In this document: positions 15,178 through 22,599 of the stretch, in pieces
Numbering within the stretch: the first letter of the stretch is position 1
How the letters are laid out: every line of letters begins with the position of its first letter
DNA from: Denitrificimonas halotolerans
Lineage (GTDB): Bacteria > Pseudomonadota > Gammaproteobacteria > Pseudomonadales > Pseudomonadaceae
Assembly: GCF_034259425.1 (NCBI RefSeq)
Contig: NZ_JAXIVU010000025.1
Location: 1 to 30,839, forward strand
DNA length: 30,839 nucleotides
Direction of reading: 5' to 3'
Program-made: the position numbers and the translations under genes
The notes under the pieces: generated by a model
Told to the model about the DNA's origin: nothing
The model's database searches: none
The model's input: only the letters and a program-made list of their open reading frames with translations

Positions 15178-17037
15178 TTACTTGTTATCCCACTCAGGTA
15201 ATTTGAATACCCAGAAAGCCCCCCCTTGAGCAACGGGCTTGGTCAGCTCGGCCATGTCGCCACCCCACAGTGGTACAGCACCACCGTATCCAGAGGTAAC
15301 ACCAATGTACTGTTCACCGTCCATTTCCCAAGTCACTGGTGGAGAGATAACACCGCTACCAGTCTGGAATTTCCACAGTTCTTTACCTGTCTTGGCATCA
15401 AAAGCTTTGAGAAAACCATCGCTTGTGCCGGTAAAGACAAGGTTACCTTTAGTGGCTAACACACCTGCCCACAATGGTAATTTTTCCTTATGTTCCCAGG
15501 CTACTTTGCCTGTTGTAGGGTCCATCGCGCGTAAGATACCAACATGATCATCAAATAAGCGCTTAATACGGAAGCCTTGGCCTAAGTATGCAGAACCTTT
15601 TTTGTAGCTTACTTTTTCTGTCCAGTAGTCTTCTTTCCAATGGTTGGCTGGAACATAGAATAAGCCTGTGTCTTGACTGTAAGCCATAGGGTTCCAGTTT
15701 TTACCGCCTAAGAAAGGTGGTGAGACTTCAACAGGTTTACCTCGGGTTTCACCTGCTTCTGGTTTTGGTGGACGCTGTCCTTCAACCTCAACAGGGCGGC
15801 CTGTTTTCAAGTCAATGTGTGTGGCCCAAGTGATACCATCAACAAAGGGGAAGGCGTTTTTTAACTTGCCGTTTTTACGATCAACCACATAGAAGAATCC
15901 ATTACGGTCTGCGTGGGCAGTGGCTTTAGTGGTTTTTCCGTCTTGATCTTTGTAGTCAAAGAGTACGAGTTCGTTGTTGCCCGAAAAGTCCCAAGCATCG
16001 TTAGGTGTGTGTTGATAGAACCACTTCACTTCACCAGTGGTGGCGTCAACACCGACCTGACCTGAGGTATAGAGACTGTCATAGTCACGAGGATCACCAT
16101 CATCAGATGTGCGCTCCCAACCATTCCATGGTGCTGGGTTACCGGCGCCAACAATAATGGTGTTTGTTTCTGGGTCAAAGCTAGCGCTTTGCCATGGTGC
16201 ACCACCGCCTTGGCTCCAAGCTTCTTTTTTACCCGTTGGATGGTTTGGGTCATCAGGCCAAGAAGGGGCTTTAATGTCGCCAGTCGGGGTGCTGTCTTTA
16301 CCATTGAGGCGGCCCATATGACCTTCAACAAATGGGCGCATCCAGATCTCTTCTCCGGTTTCTGTATCGCGAGCAAAAAGCTTTCCTACCACGCCGAATT
16401 CGTCACCGGAGCTGCCGTGTACTAAAAGTACTTTGCCGGACTTTGCATCTTTGGCGATGGTGGGAGCCCCAGTCATTGTGTATCCAGCTGCATGGTCACC
16501 AAATTTTTTATTCCAAACGACTTTACCTGTATCTTTATTGAGGGCCACCACGCGAGCGTCGAGGGTGCCGAAGAAAACCTTATCGCCATAAATGGCTACA
16601 CCACGGTTCACGACATCACAACATGGACGAATGTCGTCAGGTAGGCGGTGGCTGTAACTCCATAAACGCTCACCGGTTTTAGCATCCAGCGCCCACACAC
16701 GGGAATAAGAACCGGTCACGTAAATGACGCCATCATGAACTACAGCTTGAGATTCTTGACCGCGCTGTTTTTCATCACCAAAAGAATAAGTCCATGCTGG
16801 AGTTAATTTAAACACGTTGTCCGAGTTGATGGTGGTTAAGGGGCTGTAGCGCTGAGCGTTGGTTCCCATACCGTATTGCAATACGTTGCTGGTGTTAAGG
16901 TGGTCTTGTGCAATGTCCTCCCAAGTCACAGGCTTGGCAAAGCTGAAATTGGCACCAATTAAAGCGGCACCGAGAATTAAACCCTTGACGGCTAGGACTA
17001 AGGGTTTGGCAGGGCTGGGTGATTGTTTTGTTATCAT
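15178..17037 (-). CDS. exaA: ExaA, PQQ-dependent (quinoprotein) ethanol dehydrogenase
   Basis: This periplasmic type I alcohol dehydrogenase oxidises ethanol and other primary alcohols to aldehydes using PQQ and calcium, and passes electrons to cytochrome c550. The product is 619 residues, with a 34-residue signal peptide (ending NFSFA, mature start KPVTWEDI). The eight-bladed propeller is marked by repeated tryptophan-dock motifs (VWALDAKTGERLW, VVALNKDTGKVVW, LRAMDPTTGKVAW, LKAFDAKTGKELWKFQTGSG). The vicinal disulfide of the family is at C139-C140 (RPCCDVV), position 105-106 of the mature chain, as in P. aeruginosa ExaA. There is no C-terminal heme motif, so this is not a quinohemoprotein. 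The frame is open from 17181; I chose ATG 17037 because GGGAAG precedes it and it gives a normal signal peptide. Alternative starts are 17052 and 17061. It is divergent from exaB. Confidence 0.96.
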   Translation of the reverse strand: MITKQSPSPAKPLVLAVKGLILGAALIGANFSFAKPVTWEDIAQDHLNTSNVLQYGMGTNAQRYSPLTTINSDNVFKLTPAWTYSFGDEKQRGQESQAVVHDGVIYVTGSYSRVWALDAKTGERLWSYSHRLPDDIRPCCDVVNRGVAIYGDKVFFGTLDARVVALNKDTGKVVWNKKFGDHAAGYTMTGAPTIAKDAKSGKVLLVHGSSGDEFGVVGKLFARDTETGEEIWMRPFVEGHMGRLNGKDSTPTGDIKAPSWPDDPNHPTGKKEAWSQGGGAPWQSASFDPETNTIIVGAGNPAPWNGWERTSDDGDPRDYDSLYTSGQVGVDATTGEVKWFYQHTPNDAWDFSGNNELVLFDYKDQDGKTTKATAHADRNGFFYVVDRKNGKLKNAFPFVDGITWATHIDLKTGRPVEVEGQRPPKPEAGETRGKPVEVSPPFLGGKNWNPMAYSQDTGLFYVPANHWKEDYWTEKVSYKKGSAYLGQGFRIKRLFDDHVGILRAMDPTTGKVAWEHKEKLPLWAGVLATKGNLVFTGTSDGFLKAFDAKTGKELWKFQTGSGVISPPVTWEMDGEQYIGVTSGYGGAVPLWGGDMAELTKPVAQGGAFWVFKLPEWDNK

Positions 17038-17133
17038 TGCTTTACTTCCCATTGGTTGCATGTTGTGAGTCTTGCTGCAGTTGACTGAGCATTGACGGCA
17101 TCCATGTTGGAAAAGTATGAGGGTAAAGAATAC

Positions 17134-17167
17134 GGAATAATTCCCGTTGATGGTGGGATAAATTCCC
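17134..17167. promoter_or_regulatory. Tandem dyad sites in the exaA promoter region
   Basis: Two similar inverted-repeat blocks, GGAATAATTCCC (17134-17145) and GGGATAAATTCCC (17155-17167), have centres about 22 bp apart, two helical turns. They lie ~100-130 bases before the exaA start. They are candidate binding sites for an exaA activator such as EraR; this is inference. Confidence 0.45.
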
Positions 17168-17251
17168 AATCCATAGCTCATTTGGCAGTGCTTCTAAAAC
17201 CAGTATTTTATAGGTCTTTAAATGTACTACTAAGGATGTGTTGCTCGACAA

Positions 17252-17264
17252 CTAAAGCAGTGTT
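17252..17264 (+). promoter_or_regulatory. Shared motif copy upstream of exaB
   Basis: CTAAAGCAGTGTT differs by two bases from the pqqF copy and lies about 87 bases before exaB. A poorer copy, CTAAGGATGTGTT at 17230-17242, is 22 bp upstream in the same orientation. Confidence 0.42.
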
Positions 17265-17351
17265 CTCCTCAGTGCGCAGCATTTTTACTATGCAGGCAGT
17301 GTTCAAAATTTATAACGAACATCCTTGCGTACAACTTAAATGGTGAAAATG

Positions 17352-17789
17352 ATGAATAAGAAAAATGCACTATTCGGCGCTTTAATTGCAACGGCTTTAG
17401 GATTCTCAGTAACAGTATATGCGCACGGTGATATGGTGCCGCAAAGCGTTGATACTTCAGGTTTGCCGCCGTTAGGTGATGACTGGTTGGACAGCAATCC
17501 GTACCGTGCACCAAGTGAGTTGAATGCTAAGGCCATTGAGATTGGTGATTCAGCGTATAACCAAAATTGTGCTCGTTGTCATGGTTTAGAAGCGATGTCG
17601 GGTGGTATTGCTCCAGATTTGCGTTTACTACAGCCTAACGAAAGTGATGATGAGTGGTACAAAGAGCGTGTGATTAATGGTGCCGTGCGTAATGGAGCGG
17701 TTTATATGCCGAAAATGGCGGAACATATTAGCCAAGAAGCGCTGTGGGCCATTCGTACCTACATTGAGAGTCGTGCTGAATTACAATAA
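17352..17789 (+). CDS. exaB: ExaB, cytochrome c550 electron acceptor of ethanol dehydrogenase
   Basis: This soluble periplasmic class I cytochrome c accepts electrons from ExaA. The 145-residue precursor has a signal peptide (MNKKNALFGALIATALGFSV, then TVYA, mature HGDMVPQ). The covalent heme motif CARCH is at residues 73-77, followed by GLEAMSGGIAPDLR, with the methionine ligand in the conserved segment GAVYMPKMAEHIS. ATG codons at 17340 and 17349 are also in frame; I prefer 17352 because GGTGA is then spaced about 5 bases away and the protein begins MNKKN like its homologues. It heads a rightward gene set with the SoxYZ-like carrier and metallohydrolase, divergent from exaA, which agrees with separate control of exaA and exaB in P. 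aeruginosa. Confidence 0.92.
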   Translation: MNKKNALFGALIATALGFSVTVYAHGDMVPQSVDTSGLPPLGDDWLDSNPYRAPSELNAKAIEIGDSAYNQNCARCHGLEAMSGGIAPDLRLLQPNESDDEWYKERVINGAVRNGAVYMPKMAEHISQEALWAIRTYIESRAELQ

Positions 17790-17839
17790 GGCTTAGGGGC
17801 TGCTGAAATTGGTTGGCGACTATGCTGTTCACAAACTTT

Positions 17840-17883
17840 ACAGCCTTGTTAAATGTGGAAACACTGCATTTAAGTAAGGCTGT
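17840..17883 (+). other. Long hairpin downstream of exaB
   Basis: ACAGCCTT-G-TTAAATG (17840-17855) pairs with CATTTAA-GT-AAGGCTGT (17867-17883): 15 base pairs interrupted by a small internal loop, with an 11-base loop. It is followed by ATAAATTAAAATT, not a T tract. It lies between exaB and the SoxYZ-like gene and may lower read-through or stabilise the exaB message. Confidence 0.55.
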
Positions 17884-17997
17884 ATAAATTAAAATTCCTA
17901 GCTCACGGGTAAGTACAAGGCACTTATCTATTAGTCGCTAGGCTTACGGCGTGGCTAGTTTCTTAACGACTGCCAAGTTGTTAGGTTAGGAGGATTT

Positions 17998-18750
17998 ATG
18001 TGTCAGCGATTCATTTGCGTTGTGCTCTTGTCCTTATTAAGTGGTGGAGTGTTGGCTGTGGAAGGTAAGCTGCAGCCGTCAGTCATGTGGGATTACTTTC
18101 ATCAGCGTTTATTAAATAATGCTGATTTTGTTTTTGATGAGCGTGTGCAAGTGCATGTGCCGCCTTTTGCGGAAGATGCCCGCCAGGTGCCTGTTGAGGT
18201 GGATGCACGATCTTTATCCGGCCAGGTCAGTAAAATGATGCTTTGGGCAGAGCTCAACCCTATTCCGCAAGTCTTAAACTTGTATCCAAGTGATCAATTA
18301 GAAAAGTTTTTAGCTGTACGTATTCGCGTTGAGCAGGCTACGCCCATTTACGCTGCCTTATTAATGGATGATGGAGTGTGGCATGTTGGTTCGGCGTTTA
18401 TTGAAGCGACAGGAGGTGGTTGCAGTGCGCCCAGCGTGGTGCGCGCGGAAGAGGGTTGGGAGAGTCGCTTGGGCCAGGTGTTCGGTTCGCGTTTTATGGC
18501 TGGAGATCATAGCCGCTTACGCTTAAGAGTTTCACACCCTATGGATAATGGATTAGTGGGGGCTATACCGGAGTTTTATGTGAATCACGCTCAGCTAAAT
18601 GATGGCAATGGCGAGGTATTGGCTCGGTTGGATTTGTTTTCGGCTGTCAGTGAAAATCCAACGATCACCTTGCATGTTAAAGGTAAACCGCAAACCCACT
18701 GGTGGTTGCGTGATAACAATGGTAATGAGTTCACTGCATATATGCCTTGA
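17998..18750 (+). CDS. Quinoprotein dehydrogenase-associated SoxYZ-like carrier
   Basis: This is a periplasmic protein of 250 residues with a signal peptide (MCQRFICVVLLSLLSGGVLA, mature VEGK). The N-terminal two-thirds resemble SoxY, with the carrier cysteine C142 in ATGGGCSAP; the C-terminal part (residues ~160-250, RVSHPMDNGL to WWLRDNNGNEF) resembles SoxZ. It is therefore a natural SoxY-SoxZ fusion. The family occurs with PQQ-dependent dehydrogenases; in thiosulfate oxidation SoxY carries the substrate on a C-terminal Cys, but the cargo here is not known. AGGAGG lies 6 bases before the start. It is encoded between exaB and the metallohydrolase, the usual arrangement for the three-gene quinoprotein relay set. 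Confidence 0.87.
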   Translation: MCQRFICVVLLSLLSGGVLAVEGKLQPSVMWDYFHQRLLNNADFVFDERVQVHVPPFAEDARQVPVEVDARSLSGQVSKMMLWAELNPIPQVLNLYPSDQLEKFLAVRIRVEQATPIYAALLMDDGVWHVGSAFIEATGGGCSAPSVVRAEEGWESRLGQVFGSRFMAGDHSRLRLRVSHPMDNGLVGAIPEFYVNHAQLNDGNGEVLARLDLFSAVSENPTITLHVKGKPQTHWWLRDNNGNEFTAYMP

Positions 18751-18829
18751 TAGTTAGTGTGATTGAAGCCGCTGCACTGCTGCATATTAAGTAGCAGGCT
18801 GCGTGAGTGTTTGAATTGAGAGGTGCGCG

Positions 18830-19753
18830 ATGCGTTGGATGCTGCTTATATGTGCGGGTGTATTGTTCAGCTTAAACCTATGGGCGTACGAGTTAAAACC
18901 TGAAAAAATAGCTGAAAATACATATTTGGTTGAAGGTTTGACCGATAATTTCAGTGTGGAAAATGGTGGAAATGTGGTTAATGCCGCTTTTGTAGTCACT
19001 GAGGCAGGAGTCGTGGTCATTGATACAGGGCCTTCATTTTCTTATGGGCGTGCCTTGCGTTCTGCTATCGCTGAAGTGACTGAGCAGCCAGTGGTTCAAG
19101 TATTTCTCACGCATCATCACCCTGATCATGCTCTTGGTAATCAAGCTTTTGCTGATGTACCTATCGCTGCTTTAGCAGGCACACAAAAATTACTGCAAGA
19201 ACAGGGCGATCACATGGCAGAAAACATGTATCGAGAAGTGGGGGACTGGATGCGCGGCACCGAAGTGCAATTTGCAACGCATATTGTGGGAGCAGAAGTA
19301 ATTAACATTGGCGGCCACCCTTTTCAACTGTTTGTTTTTACCGGTCATACAGGGGCTGATTTAGTGCTTTTAGATCAGCGCACAGGAGTGCTTTTTGCGG
19401 GCGATATGTTGTTTTATCAGCGTGCTTTAGCAACCCCAAACAGTCCTAGTTTAAAAACATGGTTGACTGATTTGGAGCGTTTGCAGGCTTTGCCTTGGAG
19501 GGTAATTGTGCCTGGGCATGGGCCTTTAGCAAAGGATGAGCAACCTTTTGTGCAGATGCATGACTATTTGACTTGGTTGGATCGCTCTTTAAGTGATGCT
19601 GCACGGCAAGGGCTGGATATGAATCAGGTATTACGCTTGCCCATTCCTGAGCAGTTTGCCTCAGTGAATTTGACACGCTATGAGTTGATTCGCACCGTCA
19701 GTCATTTATACCCGAAATATGAGCAGCAGCAATGGCAGCGAATTGATCAGTGA
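18830..19753 (+). CDS. Quinoprotein relay system metallohydrolase (MBL fold)
   Basis: This is an exported metallo-beta-lactamase-fold hydrolase of 307 residues with a signal peptide (MRWMLLICAGVLFSLNLWA, mature YELKPEK). The two-metal motif HHHPDH is at residues 95-100 (LTHHHPDHALG). Further metal ligands are in FTGHTGAD and LLFAGDMLF-like LFAGDMLF, and the final His is in IVPGHGPL. The family (quinoprotein relay zinc metallohydrolase) co-occurs with SoxYZ-like carriers and PQQ dehydrogenases. By analogy with SoxB or glyoxalase II it might release a group from the carrier Cys, but no substrate is known. The start at 18830 has GAGGTG upstream. A strong terminator follows, closing the unit. Confidence 0.87.
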   Translation: MRWMLLICAGVLFSLNLWAYELKPEKIAENTYLVEGLTDNFSVENGGNVVNAAFVVTEAGVVVIDTGPSFSYGRALRSAIAEVTEQPVVQVFLTHHHPDHALGNQAFADVPIAALAGTQKLLQEQGDHMAENMYREVGDWMRGTEVQFATHIVGAEVINIGGHPFQLFVFTGHTGADLVLLDQRTGVLFAGDMLFYQRALATPNSPSLKTWLTDLERLQALPWRVIVPGHGPLAKDEQPFVQMHDYLTWLDRSLSDAARQGLDMNQVLRLPIPEQFASVNLTRYELIRTVSHLYPKYEQQQWQRIDQ

Positions 19754-19773
19754 GTAGGCTTGGATGTTGTGCA

Positions 19774-19804
19774 AAAGAGCTCCGTTTAGTCACGGAGCTT
19801 TTTT
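19774..19804 (+). terminator. Rho-independent terminator of the metallohydrolase
   Basis: AGCTCCGT (19778-19785) pairs with ACGGAGCT (19792-19799) across TTAGTC, preceded by A residues and followed by five T residues. Confidence 0.9.
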
Positions 19805-20016
19805 ATTGGGGGCGTACAAACAGACATACTGGGGGCTTGTTTGCTGCTTATCCTATTGTCGAGTTGCTGTAATAGGCGCCCCTTGACGCTTCTAGCGTAA
19901 TAACTAGGGCTTCACAGTGCGTTTTTCATGTGTGCAGGCTTTGCCGGCTCGGGGTGTGCTTGTTTGATCCTGAGACTTGATACGTCCTTTAATCTGTCAA
20001 CTAGGCGTGATACAGA

Positions 20017-20431
20017 CACTTTGAGCGGGAAGCTAATGAGAAGGTATACATGGTCGCTTCACCGTTAAACTTGACCAACTTGGTCGACCGTGGCGGTGCA
20101 ATCTATGCGGGCAATGCGAGTCGCTCAAAGCTTGTTAAAACTAAGATGGCTAATTCAGTATTGGATGCGGGGGATGCGGGGGATGCGGGATGGGGTCAGT
20201 TAGTTAAAAGCAATACTGGGCTATAAGTTCGCTCACGTAGGCATTGTGTTAAGGAAATTAACGATGCATATAGCACTCAACCTGTTTAATCAGCGGCAGT
20301 TTGTCCGATTCGAGGCCGAAAGGTATCGCAGGGCTTGAAGTAAGAAAATGGACGTTAGGCAGGGCGCTCACGATCTTGATATCAACGAGGCACGAAATAT
20401 CCTCGCGGTCGGGTATGGCCGTCTAGCAGCC
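20017..20431 (+). pseudogene. IS200/IS605-family tnpB remnant, frameshifted
   Basis: Short stretches in different frames reassemble into the C-terminal half of a TnpB (OrfB) nuclease. Frame of 20050 gives REANEKVY, then GGAIYAGNASRSKLVKTKMA and NSVLDAG, to WGQLVK. Frame of 20210 gives AILGYKFAHVG. Frame of 20248 gives VKEINDAYSTQPV. Frame of 20283 gives CLISGSLSDSRPKGIAGLEV and RKWT. Frame of 20366 gives AHDLDINEARNILAVGYGRL. These match the family order: GNV-KTKMAKSVLDAGW, YK-AG-EVNEAYSTQTCSxCG, RPKG, then HDRDxNAARNIL with the last RuvC acid. At least four frame changes and loss of zinc-finger Cys codons show it is dead. It lies between the metallohydrolase and exaC, which are close together in related loci. 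The match is from memory of the family. Confidence 0.78.
20164..20190 (+). repeat. 9-bp tandem repeat, three copies, inside the tnpB remnant
   Basis: GATGCGGGG occurs twice and GATGCGGGA once, back to back. In frame it encodes Asp-Ala-Gly three times, where TnpB proteins have one such triplet before the Trp of DAGW. The in-frame expansion probably arose by slippage. Confidence 0.85.
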
Positions 20432-20614
20432 CGTCCTTTGGGTTGAGGAGGGTGTTAACGTAGGTTGGCTTGTTGCTTTACGGAGGGGGAGCTAGTTCTA
20501 AATGATTAGATTTTTCCTGCGTTGGGTGCATTTGGCTGGAGTGGGAGAGTCGATATTATCGAACCATCACCTGCCCGCGGTTGGCGCAGGCATTAAATAA
20601 ACGAGGAAACTCTT

Positions 20615-22135
20615 ATGATTTATGCACAACCAGGTACCCAAGGGTCTTTATTTACAGTTAAACCACGTTATGGCAATTACATTGGCGGTGAATTTATCCC
20701 GCCAGTGAGCGGTGAGTACTTTACGAACACAACGCCAGTGACGGGCAGCGTTGCTGGCGAGTTTCCTCGCTCAACAGCAGACGATATCAACTTAGCGCTA
20801 GATGCCGCGCATGCAGCTGCACCGGCTTGGGGGAAAACCTCTGTACAAGATCGTGCTCGCACCTTATTGCGTATTGCTGACCGTATTGAAGATAACCTTG
20901 AGTTATTGGCCGTGGCTGAAACTTGGGATAATGGTAAGCCTGTCCGTGAAACTTTGAATGCTGATATTCCACTGGCTGCGGATCATTTTCGTTACTTTGC
21001 AGGATGCTTGCGGGCTCAAGAAGGCTCAGCAGCAGAAATTAATGAGCATACTGCAGCCTATCACTTTCATGAGCCGTTAGGGGTGGTAGGGCAAATTATT
21101 CCTTGGAATTTCCCGTTGCTTATGGCCGCGTGGAAGTTGGCGCCTGCGCTAGCAGCGGGAAATAGTATTGTCTTGAAACCAGCTGAGCAAACTCCACTCT
21201 CCATTACTGTTTTAATGGAGCTGATCGGTGACTTGCTACCACCAGGCGTGTTGAACGTGGTCCAAGGTTTTGGGCGTGAAGCTGGTGAGGCTTTAGCCAC
21301 TAGTACTCGTATTGCCAAAATTGCTTTTACTGGCTCAACTCCAGTGGGCTCACACATTATGAAGTGTGCTGCGCAAAACATTATTCCAAGCACTGTAGAG
21401 TTGGGTGGTAAGTCACCGAACATCTTCTTTGAAGATATTATGCAGGCTGAGCCTGAGTTTATTGAAAAAGCGGCAGAAGGCCTAGTATTGGCATTCTTTA
21501 ACCAAGGTGAAATCTGTACCTGTCCATCACGTGCTTTGATTCAAGAATCTATTTATGAGCCGTTTATGGCGCAAGTCATGAAGAAAATTAAAAGCATTCG
21601 TCGTGGTAATCCACTGGATACTGAAACTATGGTGGGGGCGCAAGCCTCTGAGCAGCAGTTTGAAAAAATCATGTCCTATATGGATGTTGCTGAGCAAGAA
21701 GGTGCTGAACTGTTGACCGGTGGTCAAGTTGAGCAGCTGGAAGGAGACTTAGCTAGTGGCTATTACATTCAACCAACGCTTTTGAAAGGACATAACAAAA
21801 TGCGTATTTTCCAAGAGGAAATTTTTGGTCCTGTTGTGGCTGTGACAACATTTAAAGATGAAGCAGAAGCCTTAGCTATTGCGAATGATACTGAGTTTGG
21901 TCTAGGCGCTGGAGTTTGGACGCGAGATATTAATCGTGCCTATCGTATGGGGCGAGGTATTCAGGCTGGACGGGTATGGACAAACTGTTACCACTTGTAC
22001 CCAGCGCATGCGGCCTTTGGTGGTTATAAAAAGTCAGGCGTGGGGCGTGAGACGCATAAAATGATGTTGGATCATTACCAGCAAACGAAGAACCTTTTAG
22101 TGAGCTATGACATCCAGCCATTAGGCTTTTTCTAG
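20615..22135 (+). CDS. exaC: ExaC, NAD-dependent acetaldehyde dehydrogenase
   Basis: This cytoplasmic aldehyde dehydrogenase oxidises the acetaldehyde made by ExaA to acetate, with NAD. It has 506 residues, the usual length for the family. Landmarks are IIPWNFPLLMAAWKLAPALA (aldehyde dehydrogenase core), the Rossmann motif FTGSTPVGSHI, general base E262 in VELGGKSPNIFF, and catalytic C301 in FFNQGEICTCPSRA. EEIFGPVVAV follows in the C-terminal third. The GEICTCPSRAL form is typical of the ExaC/AldB subgroup. GAGGAAA lies upstream of ATG 20615. The gene is transcribed on its own: a terminator precedes it at 19774-19804 and another follows at 22286. The region before it contains the tnpB remnant, so its promoter may have changed compared with relatives. 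Confidence 0.95.
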   Translation: MIYAQPGTQGSLFTVKPRYGNYIGGEFIPPVSGEYFTNTTPVTGSVAGEFPRSTADDINLALDAAHAAAPAWGKTSVQDRARTLLRIADRIEDNLELLAVAETWDNGKPVRETLNADIPLAADHFRYFAGCLRAQEGSAAEINEHTAAYHFHEPLGVVGQIIPWNFPLLMAAWKLAPALAAGNSIVLKPAEQTPLSITVLMELIGDLLPPGVLNVVQGFGREAGEALATSTRIAKIAFTGSTPVGSHIMKCAAQNIIPSTVELGGKSPNIFFEDIMQAEPEFIEKAAEGLVLAFFNQGEICTCPSRALIQESIYEPFMAQVMKKIKSIRRGNPLDTETMVGAQASEQQFEKIMSYMDVAEQEGAELLTGGQVEQLEGDLASGYYIQPTLLKGHNKMRIFQEEIFGPVVAVTTFKDEAEALAIANDTEFGLGAGVWTRDINRAYRMGRGIQAGRVWTNCYHLYPAHAAFGGYKKSGVGRETHKMMLDHYQQTKNLLVSYDIQPLGFF

Positions 22136-22285
22136 TCCGTACTGTGGATGCCGCTTGTTTATGCAAGCGGTACCCTAGGTTTCCTTGTAGTTATGTGTGT
22201 GACTGAGCATGGATGCTATTTATCGACCATCAGAGTAGATTTTGTTTGTTGGTTCTCCCCTTTTGTGATCTGCTCTATTTAGTCG
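22136..22285. other. exaC 3' region with a small hairpin
   Basis: There is no gene in this stretch. CCGCTTG (22151-22157) pairs with CAAGCGG (22164-22170) around a 6-base loop shortly after the exaC stop, without a T tract. The true terminator is further on. Confidence 0.45.
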
Positions 22286-22314
22286 AAACGCAGCCCTTTG
22301 GCTGCGTTTTTTTT
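22286..22314 (+). terminator. Rho-independent terminator before pqqA
   Basis: CGCAGCC (22289-22295) pairs with GGCTGCG (22300-22306) around CTTT, preceded by AAA and followed by eight T residues. It ends exaC transcription and isolates the pqqA promoter. Confidence 0.92.
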
Positions 22315-22388
22315 GTTTGAAAAAAGTTTTCCGGTTGTTAGTGCGTGGGTGGAGAAAGCAGTGGGACTAATGGTTGCTAAAACCAGTT

Positions 22389-22401
22389 CCAAAGTACTGT
22401 T
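22389..22401 (+). promoter_or_regulatory. Shared motif copy upstream of pqqA
   Basis: CCAAAGTACTGTT differs by one base from the pqqF and erbR copies. It lies 73 bases before pqqA. A looser match, AAAGCAGTG, begins 35 bases further upstream at 22356. Confidence 0.5.
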
Positions 22402-22474
22402 TTGTCATATGCCGAACAAAGCTATTAATAGAGTTACCGGAATTCACCGGCCTTTAATAAGAGAGGAATCTGCT

Positions 22475-22546
22475 ATGTGGACTAAACCTGCCTTTAATGA
22501 TCTACGTATCGGCTTTGAAGTGACGATGTACATTTCTAATCGTTGA
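22475..22546 (+). CDS. pqqA: PqqA, PQQ precursor peptide (23 residues)
   Basis: This ribosomally made peptide supplies the Glu and Tyr that become PQQ. The full peptide is MWTKPAFNDLRIGFEVTMYI followed by SNR. The crosslinked residues are E15 and Y19 in the conserved E-V-T-M-Y core, with the three-residue spacing on which PqqE acts. GAGAGGAA lies about 5 bases before the ATG. A longer in-frame frame from 22298 is open but spans the exaC terminator and is not real. A hairpin separates pqqA from pqqB, so pqqA is probably expressed at a higher level than the enzymes. Confidence 0.97.
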   Translation: MWTKPAFNDLRIGFEVTMYISNR

Positions 22547-22580
22547 AACTCTAACGTTATTTGATTCGTGTAATGATCAA

Positions 22581-22599
22581 GCCCCAGCCGTGCTGGGGC
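22581..22599 (+). terminator. pqqA-pqqB intergenic attenuator hairpin
   Basis: GCCCCAGC (22581-22588) pairs perfectly with GCTGGGGC (22592-22599) around CGT, with no T tract after it. It begins 34 bases after the pqqA stop and ends 17 bases before pqqB. Its likely role is partial termination or RNA stabilisation, so that peptide exceeds enzymes. Confidence 0.65.

Noticed and set aside
17038..17181. Longer exaA start (extra 48 residues)
   Set aside because: The extension would place the signal peptide internally; ATG 17037 has GGGAAG upstream and gives the expected 34-residue leader.
20164..20190. Possible CRISPR or regulatory iteron from the GATGCGGGG repeats
   Set aside because: Units are contiguous with no spacers, only three copies, and are explained as codon repeats in the tnpB remnant.
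21067..21423. 118-codon minus-strand frame inside exaC
   Set aside because: Antisense to the conserved NAD-binding core; no independent support.
22298..22474. Upstream extension of the pqqA frame
   Set aside because: It begins inside the exaC terminator and overlaps the motif at 22389; PqqA homologues start at MWTKP or MWKKP.
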